A stretch of DNA of 38,123 bases, taken from CANQDT01 sp051878935 (GTDB taxonomy: Bacteria; Bacillota; Clostridia; Lachnospirales; Lachnospiraceae). Below the pieces are notes generated by a model. That model made no database searches and was not told where the DNA came from. It worked only from the letters and a program-made list of their open reading frames with translations. How positions within the stretch are numbered: position 1 is the stretch's first letter; every line of letters starts with the position of its first letter. The stretch is from contig JBJELB010000075.1 in NCBI GenBank assembly GCA_051878935.1, forward strand, positions 1-38,123, read 5' to 3'. Positions 23,974 to 32,967 of this stretch are shown here, piece after piece. The position numbers and the translations under genes are program-made.

Positions 23974-24852
23974 TTACTCGAAAACTGTTTCTAAGGCACG
24001 GATATTCTCCGGTGTCATGCGATATACCTGCTGTTTTTCTTCCAATGTCACCGATACCTTCTTCTGATACAGTGCAACTGATGCTTGTCTACCCTGATAG
24101 TAAAAACGATATACCTTTTCCGGTTCTCCGTCCTTTTTACGAAGCACTGCTTTCTGCTTGTCCGTTTCACGTAAGACCGCTACAAACTCCTTCGCAGTCT
24201 TCTCCTCATAAAACCGTTCATCCTGCTGAACCAAGGTGGCATTTTCACAAAGTTCCAGCGCATTCATGTCTTCTGGTTCTGTTATTTCAGCCGGTTCCGG
24301 ATACAAGAGCTTATCCGGCACAAAGGAACGCACATAATCCGTGATTCCGGGCATGACGCAGACATAATCCGGCATCTCTTCAAAAACAACCCAGTCATAG
24401 GAATACAGCTGCACAGCATACGTTGCATGATTCTCAGCAATCAGATATAAAACACAAATCGGCTCCTGAACATCCAGTGTTTCCTCTTTCAATAAACGGG
24501 TCAGCGGCTGCACTTTTCCTGCCAGCTGATTCACATAGGTCAGGGTTGTCATATCGTTAATCTGTTTGATCGTCGTATTCTCCCGGTCAATATCCATCCG
24601 GATATAATATCCCTTTTCCAGTTTATGAAGAAAACGGTTGATAATCTTATTCTGATTCTGTTCCTTTTTATTCTCTTTGACTACAGCAGATAGCCGTTTG
24701 TTCTTTGCCTTTTCCTTTTTATATTTTTTCTGGAGTGTTTGATAGTATTGGGTTTGCGTTACCTCTTCCTTTGTCAGCTCTTTTTTACATCCGGACAAAG
24801 CTGTCACAAACAGGCATACCACCAATGCTGCAACAAGATATTTTTTATTCAT
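23974..24852 (-). CDS. Predicted lipoprotein with coiled coil, unknown function
   Basis: 292 aa. MNKKYLVAALVVCLFVTALSG followed by Cys gives a lipobox (ALSGC), so it is anchored outside the membrane. I take ATG at 24850-24852, which overlaps the end of the upstream LbH gene by eight bases; a longer frame of 32 codons upstream is that gene's other reading frame. After the lipid Cys comes a Lys/Glu-rich coiled coil (KKYKKEKAKNKRLSAVVKEN, about residues 40-65), then a mixed alpha/beta part without motifs that I recognise. The C-terminal region has an extended beta look (VYRFYYQGRQASVALYQKKV). It ends the prfC-topB-LbH-lipoprotein run. No function is proposed. Confidence 0.75.
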   Translation of the reverse strand: MNKKYLVAALVVCLFVTALSGCKKELTKEEVTQTQYYQTLQKKYKKEKAKNKRLSAVVKENKKEQNQNKIINRFLHKLEKGYYIRMDIDRENTTIKQINDMTTLTYVNQLAGKVQPLTRLLKEETLDVQEPICVLYLIAENHATYAVQLYSYDWVVFEEMPDYVCVMPGITDYVRSFVPDKLLYPEPAEITEPEDMNALELCENATLVQQDERFYEEKTAKEFVAVLRETDKQKAVLRKKDGEPEKVYRFYYQGRQASVALYQKKVSVTLEEKQQVYRMTPENIRALETVFE

Positions 24853-25516
24853 GCTTCTTCGCCACTTCTCCTGATTTTTTATAGATACTGTCAGATGGTA
24901 CATAGCCCCGCACCATCGACAACGGATAAATATTGGAATGGCTGCCAACGATCGTTCCCGGATTCAGAACGCTGTTGCATCCGACCTCAACATAATCTCC
25001 AAGAATTGCTCCCATCTTTTTGCGTTCCGTAGGAACTCTCTGTCCATCACAGGCAATGGTAACCAGTGTCTTATCTGATTTTACATTAGAAGTAATGGAA
25101 CCTGCACCCATGTGGGAATAGTATCCCAGGATAGAATCTCCTACATAGTTATAGTGCGGTGTTTGTACATGATCAAATAAAATAACATTTTTTAATTCCA
25201 CGGAATTTCCAACCACACAATTTGCTCCCACCAGAGCATTACCACGGATAAAAGCACAATGGCGCACTTCGGTCTCCGGTCCGATAATAGCCGGACCGTT
25301 GATAAAAGCCGTTGGAGCCACCGTTGCACTCTTTGCGATCCATACATCTTCTTTGATCTGGTCATACTCCTCCGATGACAGTCCGGCACCGATTTTTTTT
25401 ATCGCATCACCGATGTGGGGAAGTATTTCCCAGGGATACTGATATTGTTCAAACAAAAAACTTGCTGCTGTTTTCGTAAAATCAGAAAACAACACTTGAT
25501 TGTTTAACTGTTTCAT
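24845..25516 (-). CDS. Left-handed beta-helix (hexapeptide-repeat) protein, GlmU-C-like
   Basis: A 223-aa protein built around hexapeptide repeats (VWIAKSATVAPTAFINGPAI, IGPETEVRHCAFIRGNALVG, ANCVVGNSVELKNVILFDHV, then VGDSILGYYSHMGAGSITSN), the fold of acyl- and sugar-nucleotide-transferases. It resembles the acetyltransferase half of GlmU (HYNYVGDSILG, GAGSITSNVKSDK) but has no N-terminal nucleotidyltransferase domain, so the common label UDP-GlcNAc pyrophosphorylase is doubtful. It may acylate a sugar nucleotide for cell-envelope polymers. It lies 12-15 bases downstream of topB, overlaps the lipoprotein gene, and is probably co-transcribed with both. Confidence 0.82.
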   Translation of the reverse strand: MKQLNNQVLFSDFTKTAASFLFEQYQYPWEILPHIGDAIKKIGAGLSSEEYDQIKEDVWIAKSATVAPTAFINGPAIIGPETEVRHCAFIRGNALVGANCVVGNSVELKNVILFDHVQTPHYNYVGDSILGYYSHMGAGSITSNVKSDKTLVTIACDGQRVPTERKKMGAILGDYVEVGCNSVLNPGTIVGSHSNIYPLSMVRGYVPSDSIYKKSGEVAKKHE

Positions 25517-25527
25517 AACGTTCTCCT

Positions 25528-27531
25528 CTATTTATGATAATTGGAAGAGGTATATACAAACCTCTGATGCAGATTCGTGTCATACATAGGATTACCTGCT
25601 TTCTTGACCGTATCTGTATTGGTCTGAATGAAACGGGAAAGCTTCTGCATATATTCTTCCTCTGTAATCGTTCCTTCTGCCATCATGGTCAGACCCTTTT
25701 CCCAGCTGGCAGTCAGTTTCGGATTTAATAAGGAACGAATCGATACACATACAACATCATAGATTAGTTCTCCTATCTCTTTTGGAGAAAGAACCTGTGT
25801 TTTATTATTCAGCTGGACATACCCGTTGTTGACAATCTTCTTAATAATTTCCGCACGGGTTGCACTTGTTCCGATTCCGCTTCCTTTCATCAAAGCACGC
25901 AGCTCTTCATCTTCAATTAACTGTCCTGCATTTTCCATAGCAAGAATCATAGAACCGGATGTATATCGTTTCGGAGGCGTTGTTTCTCCCTCTTTCGTTG
26001 AAAATTTATCTATCGCAAGTATACTTCCTTTACGCAAAACTTTCAAGGATTCCAGCATCGCTGCGTCACATTTCTCGTCATCGTTTTCTTCTTTTTTATT
26101 TCTTCCAAAACCGTGATTGGCTACCAACAGATAGCCCTCTGCGCTAAGCACCTTAAAATTCGCAAAATACTGCTCTTTTCCTATCGAAAGAACAATCGAT
26201 GCTTTCTGATACTGTGCCGGTGGTAAGAAAATACATAAGAATCTTCGCACAATAATCTGATACACGTTTCTGGCCAAATCGGATACCTGATTTAATGCAT
26301 TCAATCCCTGTCCTGTCGGAATGATGGCATAATGGTCTGTAATCTGCTTATCATTGACATATCTCGTTTTTGCCAGATTTTTATATGTACCTTCCTGCAA
26401 AATCGTATGGGTTACATCGGATAAAGGCACATAGGAACACAGACCCTTTAGATTTTTCCATATTTCCTTGCTGACAGCCGTCGACAGCACACGTGCATCC
26501 GTTCTCGGATAAGTAACCAGCTTTTTCTCGTACAATTCCTGTACAATAGACAATGTCGCATCCGGTGATATTTTGAAAAATCTGGAGCATTCATTTTGCA
26601 ATTCAGCCAGGTTATAGAGAAGTGGGGGATTCTTCTTTTCCGTTTTCCGCTCCACACTCTGTACGACCGCCTGAAGGGGCTCTGCTTTTTTCTGTTCATC
26701 TATAAAACGATTCGCATCCTCTTCTTTTAAGAAGCCGGTATCCTTATATAGAATTGGCAGTCCGTAATAATCACTGCCTTCCACACACTTCCACTCAGCA
26801 GTAAATCCTAATTCACTATCCGTCGGATGCACTTGTACCTGCACACGATAAAAGGTTGTTTTTACGAAATTACGAATCTCCCGCTCCCGTTCCACAATCA
26901 TTCCAAGTACACACGTCATCACGCGACCTACTGCAATGACCACATTTTTATCACGGTTCAAATGCTGACGAATCGCATAGCCATATTTTAAAGTCAGTGC
27001 ACGGGAAAAATTAATTCCCATCAAATAATCTTCTTTGGCGCGAAGATAGGCAGAAGCTGCCAGATTATCATATTCTGACAAATCTTTTGCTTCCCGGATT
27101 CCTCTTAATATCTCTTCTTCCGTTTGTGAATCAATCCATACACGTTTCTCTGTCTTCCCCTGCACATGGGATTCCTGTCGTACGAGACGATAGATATACT
27201 CTCCTTCCCGCCCGGAGTCGGTGCAGACATAAATCGTATCTACATCCGGACGATTCAGCAAATCTTTCACGATCGTAAACTGTTTTTTTACTCCGGGAAT
27301 AATCTCATATCGGAATTCCTCCGGAATAAACGGCAGAGTATCTAAACTCCAGCGTTTCAGATTCTCATCATAGACTTCCGGATAACTCATGGTAATCAGA
27401 TGTCCCACACACCATGTCACAATCGCTTCATCTGATTCCAGATACCCGTCACGGTTCGTCATATTTATTTTTAATGCTTTTGCAAATTCTCTCGCCACAC
27501 TGGGTTTCTCAGCGATATATATACTTTTCAA
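25528..27531 (-). CDS. topB: DNA topoisomerase III (type IA)
   Basis: 667 aa. Relaxes and decatenates DNA by cutting one strand through a 5'-phosphotyrosine link. The Toprim domain opens SIYIAEKPSVAREFAKAL and holds CTDSGREGEYIYR; the catalytic tyrosine lies in KKLVTYPRTDARVLS near residue 330; SGIGTSATRAEIIKKIVNNG is a further family motif. There are no C-terminal zinc fingers, as usual for this type. Start: the TTG at 27529-27531 gives MKSIYIAEKP and lies five bases after GAGGGATGTG; a GTG one codon earlier is too close to the site. It is 14 bases from the stop of prfC, so it is in that operon. Plasmid-type TopB relatives exist, but nothing else here suggests a mobile element. Confidence 0.95.
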   Translation of the reverse strand: MKSIYIAEKPSVAREFAKALKINMTNRDGYLESDEAIVTWCVGHLITMSYPEVYDENLKRWSLDTLPFIPEEFRYEIIPGVKKQFTIVKDLLNRPDVDTIYVCTDSGREGEYIYRLVRQESHVQGKTEKRVWIDSQTEEEILRGIREAKDLSEYDNLAASAYLRAKEDYLMGINFSRALTLKYGYAIRQHLNRDKNVVIAVGRVMTCVLGMIVEREREIRNFVKTTFYRVQVQVHPTDSELGFTAEWKCVEGSDYYGLPILYKDTGFLKEEDANRFIDEQKKAEPLQAVVQSVERKTEKKNPPLLYNLAELQNECSRFFKISPDATLSIVQELYEKKLVTYPRTDARVLSTAVSKEIWKNLKGLCSYVPLSDVTHTILQEGTYKNLAKTRYVNDKQITDHYAIIPTGQGLNALNQVSDLARNVYQIIVRRFLCIFLPPAQYQKASIVLSIGKEQYFANFKVLSAEGYLLVANHGFGRNKKEENDDEKCDAAMLESLKVLRKGSILAIDKFSTKEGETTPPKRYTSGSMILAMENAGQLIEDEELRALMKGSGIGTSATRAEIIKKIVNNGYVQLNNKTQVLSPKEIGELIYDVVCVSIRSLLNPKLTASWEKGLTMMAEGTITEEEYMQKLSRFIQTNTDTVKKAGNPMYDTNLHQRFVYTSSNYHK

Positions 27532-27545
27532 CACATCCCTCTTTT

Positions 27546-29132
27546 CTAATCACGGCTGAATTCGAGTAACTCCAGACCCTCGTTGCGATCCAATACCATT
27601 TTTACTGACCAGATATTGGAGAACAACAACAACGGATTGCCCTTCATATCCCGTACTTTTTTCACATCCGAAACACCTTTTAGCTGATTCAGATCCATCG
27701 TTTTATCTTTCACCCAACGGATATGCTCATATGGAAGATTCTCCATACGGATATCACAATTATACTCATTTTCCAGGCGGAACTTCAGCACATCAAACTG
27801 AAGAACACCAACCACGCCTACTATGATTTCTTCCATGCCGGAATTTATCTCCTGGAATATCTGAATTGCACCTTCCTGTGCAATCTGAGTGACGCCTTTG
27901 ACAAACTGTTTTCGTTTCATGGTATCCACTTGACGGATACGGGCAAAATGCTCCGGTGCAAATGTAGGAATCCCTTCAAATTCAAATTGATTGGAAGCAC
28001 TGCACAACGTATCTCCAATGGAAAAGATACCCGGATCAAATACTCCGATAATATCTCCTGCATAAGCTTCTTCTACAATCTTACGCTCCTGTGCCATCAG
28101 CTGCTGTGGCTGTGACAGTTTTGTTTTTCGCCCACCCTGCACATGAAATACTTCCATACCGGCCTCAAATTTTCCGGAACAGATTCGCATAAACGCGATG
28201 CGGTCTCGGTGATTCTTATTCATATTTGCCTGTATCTTAAATACAAAAGCGGAAAAATCCTGCTCAAACGGATCGATCAATCCCTTATTGGATTTTCTGG
28301 GCAATGGTGAGGTTGTCATCTCCAAAAAATGCTGCAAAAAAGTTTCTACGCCAAAATTCGTTAAAGCGGAACCAAAAAATACAGGTGACAGTTTTCCTGA
28401 ACTGACACGTTCCATATCAAACTCTTCACTGGCACCGTCTAACAGCTCAATGTCCTCACAAAGCTGCTCATAAAAAGCATCTCCGATTAACCCCTGCGCT
28501 TCTTCCAATGGCACTTCTGTTGTTGCTGCCTCTTTTGAACCACCGGTAGATACTGCCTGAAACGTTGTAATATGGCGTGTATTCCGGTCATACACACCTT
28601 TAAACTCTTTCCCTGAACCAATCGGCCAGTTAATCGGACAAGTCTTAATTCCCAATTCACGCTCAATCTCATCCAACAAATCAAATGGATCATTGGCATC
28701 CCTGTCCATTTTATTAATAAATGTAAAAATCGGGATATCACGCAGCAGGCAGACCTTAAATAATTTTCTTGTCTGTGCCTCAACACCCTTGGATGCATCA
28801 ATAACCATAACCGCAGAATCTGCTGCCATCAAGGTGCGGTAGGTATCTTCTGAGAAGTCCTGGTGTCCGGGTGTATCCAAAATATTAATGCAATATCCAT
28901 CATAATGGAATTGCAGCACAGAGGAAGTAACCGAAATACCTCTTTGCTTTTCTATTTCCATCCAGTCCGATACCGCATGTTTTGCTGTTGCTTTTCCTTT
29001 TACAGAGCCTGCTGTATTAATCGCTCCGCCATATAATAAAAACTTCTCCGTCAGTGTCGTCTTACCGGCATCCGGATGAGAGATAATTGCAAATGTTCTT
29101 CTTTTCTTGATTTCCTGTACTAAATCAGCCAC
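27546..29132 (-). CDS. prfC: Peptide chain release factor 3
   Basis: 528-aa translational GTPase that removes RF1/RF2 from the ribosome after peptide release. G1 motif ISHPDAGKTTLTEKFLLYGG, switch II DTPGHQDFSEDTYR, NKMD for guanine recognition, and the RF3-specific ASKGVEAQTRKLFKVCLLRD are all present, and the length is normal. The start is GTG at 29130-29132 with GGAGG six bases upstream. It is driven by the promoter at 29172-29200 and heads a run with topB, the LbH gene and the lipoprotein gene. Confidence 0.97.
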   Translation of the reverse strand: MADLVQEIKKRRTFAIISHPDAGKTTLTEKFLLYGGAINTAGSVKGKATAKHAVSDWMEIEKQRGISVTSSVLQFHYDGYCINILDTPGHQDFSEDTYRTLMAADSAVMVIDASKGVEAQTRKLFKVCLLRDIPIFTFINKMDRDANDPFDLLDEIERELGIKTCPINWPIGSGKEFKGVYDRNTRHITTFQAVSTGGSKEAATTEVPLEEAQGLIGDAFYEQLCEDIELLDGASEEFDMERVSSGKLSPVFFGSALTNFGVETFLQHFLEMTTSPLPRKSNKGLIDPFEQDFSAFVFKIQANMNKNHRDRIAFMRICSGKFEAGMEVFHVQGGRKTKLSQPQQLMAQERKIVEEAYAGDIIGVFDPGIFSIGDTLCSASNQFEFEGIPTFAPEHFARIRQVDTMKRKQFVKGVTQIAQEGAIQIFQEINSGMEEIIVGVVGVLQFDVLKFRLENEYNCDIRMENLPYEHIRWVKDKTMDLNQLKGVSDVKKVRDMKGNPLLLFSNIWSVKMVLDRNEGLELLEFSRD

Positions 29133-29171
29133 TTTTGTCCTCCATGGTATTTCGCCTATTTTAACTAATTA

Positions 29172-29200
29172 ATAATAATGAATAATGCCCCGCTTGTCAA
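29172..29200 (-). promoter_or_regulatory. Promoter of the prfC operon
   Basis: TTGACA (29195-29200), 17 bases, TATTAT (29172-29177) on the minus strand. The -35 box sits within a small inverted repeat, CGCTT-GTC-AAGCG (29191-29203). The stretch 29133-29389 holds this promoter, a hairpin GGGGGC-TTAC-GCCCCC (29257-29272) of unknown meaning, and the spoIIQ terminator; no gene is seen there. Confidence 0.7.
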
Positions 29201-29304
29201 GCGAGGCATCCTCTCTGTTCTTTATGTATGAATCGGCATTTCAAGTCCTTTTATTCGGGGGCTTACGCCCCCTACATGCGACCTGTCTTACCGTATTTTA
29301 CCAG

Positions 29305-29374
29305 AAAAATGTGCTGCCTGTATGAATGCTCTGGCCGCTTATTTTATCATTCATACTTTATTGTATGCACATTT
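29305..29374 (-). terminator. Two-tier hairpin after spoIIQ
   Basis: Minus-strand outer arms AAATGTGC / GCACATTT (29307-29314 with 29367-29374) enclose inner arms GTATGAATG / CATTCATAC (29320-29328 with 29348-29356). A run of T follows (29305-29309). It lies 15 bases after the stop of the spoIIQ gene. Confidence 0.5.
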
Positions 29375-29389
29375 ACCATAAAGGTTCTT

Positions 29390-30088
29390 CTATTGTGTCA
29401 GGATAGTAAGAGGGTCTACCGGTTTTTCATCTTTGGTTACCGCAAAATACAAATGGCTCCCTTCTTTCGTGTAAAACCGGCTCGGTTTGGCAACCGTACC
29501 AAGAATTGCTCCTGTGTCAACCTTGTCGCCAACCTTTACCATAATATCTTCCAATTGTCCATAGGTCATCCGATACTGATTACCGCAATCCACGCAAACC
29601 GTCGTTCCCGTTTGACCCTTATCATCGATTTCTGTAACGGTTCCCTGATATACATTGCAGACACTGGCACCTTTTTTTGCCTCTATCAGCATTGCCGGAT
29701 TGCATTTGTATTGCTCCAGAGTTTTGTAGTAGACCGTTGCATCCATGCTATATGGCAAAATCACATTTCCAACAACCGGCCATTGTAACTTCGTCGTTCC
29801 GTCATACCCGGAAGGGACGTCACCGGCTCCTCCTTCTTCCTCTGATTCGCCGTCTTCTTCTGTCTCCATATTATCCGGAACGTCCGGCATATCACTGTTT
29901 TGTGCATTGACTTTTTCTTTATCAAATTGTGCAACATCTGCGGTTTCATCAGCCTCAGCCATCCTATTCTCATTCATGTACTGTTCCAACTGCGTTTTTT
30001 TGCGGCTTGCAGAAGTCATGTATAAAGCTCCTGCAGCGACGATAACCAGCAATCCTACCAATAAAGATACATAATATTGTTTTTTCAT
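29390..30088 (-). CDS. spoIIQ: SpoIIQ-like membrane protein with degenerate LytM (M23) domain
   Basis: 232 aa. A single membrane segment (QYYVSLLVGLLVIVAAGALY, about residues 3-24) is followed by an acidic linker (EEDGESEEEGGAG) and an M23 peptidase-type domain. In sporulation SpoIIQ sits in the forespore membrane and joins SpoIIIAH in the channel around the engulfed forespore. The zinc site looks incomplete: the usual H-x-G-x-D segment reads CNPAMLIEAKKG without His or Asp, and the terminal HLH reads SHLYFAV. Start: ATG at 30086-30088 (MKKQYYVSLL), six bases after GAGGTG; an in-frame ATG two codons earlier is too close to it. It is 60 bases after spoIID, an arrangement known from clostridia. 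Confidence 0.82.
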   Translation of the reverse strand: MKKQYYVSLLVGLLVIVAAGALYMTSASRKKTQLEQYMNENRMAEADETADVAQFDKEKVNAQNSDMPDVPDNMETEEDGESEEEGGAGDVPSGYDGTTKLQWPVVGNVILPYSMDATVYYKTLEQYKCNPAMLIEAKKGASVCNVYQGTVTEIDDKGQTGTTVCVDCGNQYRMTYGQLEDIMVKVGDKVDTGAILGTVAKPSRFYTKEGSHLYFAVTKDEKPVDPLTILTQ

Positions 30089-30148
30089 TTTCATCACCTC
30101 AGCCATAGTATTGCCAATTATCACTAAGGTATACAATAAATATCGATT

Positions 30149-31078
30149 TTAATAAGCAACTAATAAGGTACCCGGATAAAAATAGGTAAGCACTGACTGA
30201 TAGTTTTCTCCCTTTTTTAATAACTGCTGCGCACTATACTGACTCAGTCCCATGCCATGTCCTTTCCCGATGGCAACCATACGCACCTTTTTCTTATGCA
30301 TCTCAATATAGAAATTTGGAGAATTGAGTCCAAACATTTCCTGCCAGTCTTCTCCCGACACAGTTCTATCTCCTACAACAACCGTTTTCACATAACCCAT
30401 TTCACTCTTTTCCCCTACACTTAATTCCTTCTCGATAATCGAATCGGGCACTACCAGAGAATACTCTTTTAAGATTTCTGCCACCTCTTCCACTTCCCAT
30501 TCCTTTGCCGTTAAATAATCCGGTGCCTCTATATCATAACCGGCATCTACTGAAACAAGGTATGGAATCTCTTCCCCTAAGTACTCCTTCGCACTTACCG
30601 TCTCTCCGGTGCTCACTCCATGATACAAAGCATCTATGTACTGATCGTCATATAACAACACCTGTCCAAATGTCGCACGCACCGCCTTCATCAGTTTTGC
30701 CCGGTATTCTCCCGTCTTTTCCCTCCCCCAGATACGCGTCATTTCCTGTTTGGTAACAAAAGAAAACCCTAAATCACTACTTTGATTACTGCCGGTTTCT
30801 TCCCTTTGCTTTTGCACATTTGTCCTGGCAATCACGGATTGTACTTTTAACATTTCCTCCGATGCATCTAAGGATATCTGAGATGGCAGAATACCAATCA
30901 GATATTCTTCCAAATCCATTTCCTGTTTCTCACCATCTACTTCCACCACAATTGGGATACCACTCTTTAGCTGTTCCTCTGTTGTTTTCTCCTGCTCTTT
31001 ACAAAAGAGATAAGAGACAAAAAACGGTATTAGAAAAATTACTGTAATAAGCAAAACACTGATACCGGCTTTACGCAA
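30149..31078 (-). CDS. spoIID: Stage II sporulation protein D (SpoIID/LytB domain)
   Basis: 309 aa, one N-terminal membrane anchor (AGISVLLITVIFLIPFFVSY) and the SpoIID domain outside. SpoIID is a lytic transglycosylase in the mother-cell membrane that trims septal peptidoglycan during engulfment. Landmarks: LEEYLIGILPSQISLDASEE holding the likely catalytic Glu region, LKVQSVIARTNV, ALYHGVSTGETVSA and the signature GKGHGMGLSQYSAQQL. Start: TTG at 31076-31078 lies five bases after GGAGGTG; the in-frame ATG at 31091-31093 overlaps that site and has none of its own. A candidate sigma-E promoter lies at 31105-31134, fitting its known mother-cell timing. Confidence 0.9.
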   Translation of the reverse strand: MRKAGISVLLITVIFLIPFFVSYLFCKEQEKTTEEQLKSGIPIVVEVDGEKQEMDLEEYLIGILPSQISLDASEEMLKVQSVIARTNVQKQREETGSNQSSDLGFSFVTKQEMTRIWGREKTGEYRAKLMKAVRATFGQVLLYDDQYIDALYHGVSTGETVSAKEYLGEEIPYLVSVDAGYDIEAPDYLTAKEWEVEEVAEILKEYSLVVPDSIIEKELSVGEKSEMGYVKTVVVGDRTVSGEDWQEMFGLNSPNFYIEMHKKKVRMVAIGKGHGMGLSQYSAQQLLKKGENYQSVLTYFYPGTLLVAY

Positions 31079-31104
31079 AAAAACACCTCCCATCCACTAC
31101 ATTA

Positions 31105-31134
31105 ATTATATGTAGCAAATAAGAGGTGTTATAC
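31105..31134 (-). promoter_or_regulatory. Candidate sigma-E promoter of spoIID-spoIIQ
   Basis: GTATAACA (31127-31134), a 14-base spacer and CATATAAT (31105-31112) on the minus strand, between the stop of rpoZ and spoIID. The -10 box differs from the sigma-E consensus CATACAAT in one base and the -35 carries the expected GTATA. The distance to the TTG start is about 20 bases. Confidence 0.5.
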
Positions 31135-31135
31135 C

Positions 31136-31378
31136 TTATTCTGCCTGGTCTGCAGTCTCATCCTCACCAAGGATACGGATGCTTCCTGTATTTAACTCTT
31201 CTACCGCGATGGATAATGGTTTTTTCTTTCCGATGTCTACACCGGAAGCCACAATCTCTCTCGCACGTTTTGCAGTCGCTAATACAATCGAATAACGACT
31301 CTGTACTACAGGCTGTTCTCCCTGCTCAACCTCACTGTTTACCACTTTCATAAGATCTGAATAAGACGGATGTAACAT
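31136..31378 (-). CDS. rpoZ: RNA polymerase omega subunit
   Basis: 80 aa. Omega helps fold and hold beta-prime in RNA polymerase. The opening MLHPSYSDLMKVVN and the conserved QSRYSIVLATAKRAREIVAS are typical, as is KKPLSIAVEELNTGSIRIL. GGGAGA lies before the ATG. It follows gmk by 15 bases, the standard yicC-gmk-rpoZ order in Firmicutes. The usual remA/DUF370 gene between yicC and gmk is missing here. Confidence 0.95.
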   Translation of the reverse strand: MLHPSYSDLMKVVNSEVEQGEQPVVQSRYSIVLATAKRAREIVASGVDIGKKKPLSIAVEELNTGSIRILGEDETADQAE

Positions 31379-31393
31379 AATTCAATCTCCCTT

Positions 31394-32014
31394 CTATAAT
31401 TCCTTTAATTCTCTGGTTATCGTTTCAACAAATGTCTTTTTCTCCTGATACCGGTTCTTTGCAGTTGTAACAACCGCGTGAACCTCTTCGACACATTGCT
31501 CCAGATCATCATTGATTAAAATATAATCATAATTATGAATCTGCTCTGTCTCTTCCACGGCACGTCGGATACGTTTCTCAATTACTTCTTCACTCTCACT
31601 GCCACGTCCTGTCAAACGCTGCCGTAACGCATCTGCACTCGGCGTCGTAATAAAGATTAAAATCGCATCTTCATATTGTTTCCGAATATTTAACGCACCT
31701 TCTACTTCTATTTCCAGGATAACATCATGTCCTGCTGCCATTTCCTGTTCTACAAACTTCCGAGGAGTTCCATAGTAATTCTCTACATACATGGTCCACT
31801 CGATAAATCCGTTATAATCAATCAGATTCTGGAATTCTTCTACCGATTTAAAATGATATTCTCTTCCATCCTCCTCACCGGGGCGCGGTGCTCTGGTTGT
31901 TGCAGAAACGGACAAGCTATATGGATATTTGTCAATCAGCCGTTTTACCACAGTACCTTTTCCGGCACCGGAAAAACCGGAAATCACAATCAATTTTCCT
32001 CTATTTTCAGCCAT
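31394..32014 (-). CDS. gmk: Guanylate kinase
   Basis: 206 aa. Phosphorylates GMP to GDP with ATP. The P-loop reads ISGFSGAGKGTVVKRL; SVSATTRAPRPGEEDGREYHF is the GMP-binding region; VILEIEVEGALNIRKQY follows, and LTGRGSESEEVIEKRIRRA is the lid. Length is normal. GGGAG precedes the ATG. It lies 23 bases after yicC in the same operon. Confidence 0.97.
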   Translation of the reverse strand: MAENRGKLIVISGFSGAGKGTVVKRLIDKYPYSLSVSATTRAPRPGEEDGREYHFKSVEEFQNLIDYNGFIEWTMYVENYYGTPRKFVEQEMAAGHDVILEIEVEGALNIRKQYEDAILIFITTPSADALRQRLTGRGSESEEVIEKRIRRAVEETEQIHNYDYILINDDLEQCVEEVHAVVTTAKNRYQEKKTFVETITRELKEL

Positions 32015-32037
32015 AGTTTTCTCCCTAACCTTTGTGC

Positions 32038-32916
32038 CTATTCAATATTCTGTATCTGCTCACGAACCTTCTCAATGCTCGTTTTCAGATTAATTGCATG
32101 ATTTGCCAATTCCAGATCATTCGCCTTAGATAAGGTCGTATTCGCTTCACGATTCATTTCCTGGGCGATAAAATCAAGCTTCCGCCCAATGCTTCCGCCT
32201 TCCATAATCGTATCACGCATGTTACTAATATGGCTATGTAAGCGAACCAGTTCTTCATCCACACATATCTTATCGGCATAAATTGCTGATTCAGCCAAAA
32301 TTCGGTTTTCATCAATCCCGGTCGTTTCAAGTACTTCACTCATTTTCTGATAAAGCTTTTCACGATACTCTGTTACCAGCTGCGGTGCCCGTTGCTCAAT
32401 AAATGCAACCTCCTCCAGCATCTCATCCAGCTTGGCAAGCAGATCATTCTGAAGATTCGTTCCTTCCACTTCTCTTGCCTGAACAAAATTGTGGCAGGCA
32501 CTGCGAATCACTCCCTCAAGCTGTGACCACAGATCCTCTTCCTCTTCCGTCTGTTCCTCAATCGTCAACACTTCCGGATATCGTGAAAGGCTCGACGCAG
32601 TCAAATCGTTCTTCAAGCCAAACGCTTCACTCATATGTGTAATATGCTTCACATACTCGCCGGCAAGTGCCTCATTGTACTTTAAGCATTTACTGCCTTC
32701 GCTGTAATCCTCATAAGTGATAAAAATATCCACTTTTCCACGTTGTATATACTCTTTCAGCAAAGTACGGATCTCTGCTTCGAACATCATTAATTTCTTT
32801 GGCATCTTTATACCAAACTCGCTGTACCGATGGTTGACCGCCTTAATCTCTACGACAATTTTGCGGCTCTCATTCACCATCTCGCTTCTTCCGAAGCCTG
32901 TCATACTCCTTATCAT
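32038..32916 (-). CDS. yicC: YicC/YloC-family endoribonuclease
   Basis: 292 aa. Members cleave RNA; E. coli YicC acts on the small RNA RyhB and Bacillus YloC is a related nuclease. MIRSMTGFGRSEM at the N-terminus and GRKLDFIAQEMNREANTTLS near the C-terminus are family signatures, with a coiled-coil middle. The start ATG has GGAGG eight bases upstream. It is the first gene of the yicC-gmk-rpoZ unit behind the promoter at 32968-32996, and is divergent from rqcH. Confidence 0.93.
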   Translation of the reverse strand: MIRSMTGFGRSEMVNESRKIVVEIKAVNHRYSEFGIKMPKKLMMFEAEIRTLLKEYIQRGKVDIFITYEDYSEGSKCLKYNEALAGEYVKHITHMSEAFGLKNDLTASSLSRYPEVLTIEEQTEEEEDLWSQLEGVIRSACHNFVQAREVEGTNLQNDLLAKLDEMLEEVAFIEQRAPQLVTEYREKLYQKMSEVLETTGIDENRILAESAIYADKICVDEELVRLHSHISNMRDTIMEGGSIGRKLDFIAQEMNREANTTLSKANDLELANHAINLKTSIEKVREQIQNIE

Positions 32917-32967
32917 GAGGGTACCTCCTCGAATAATATGAAACGTCCCCTTATAACGTATCTTAGA

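Noticed and set aside
29257..29272. Hairpin GGGGGC-TTAC-GCCCCC as a terminator
   Set aside because: A good stem but no T-run on either side; a better terminator for spoIIQ lies at 29305-29374.
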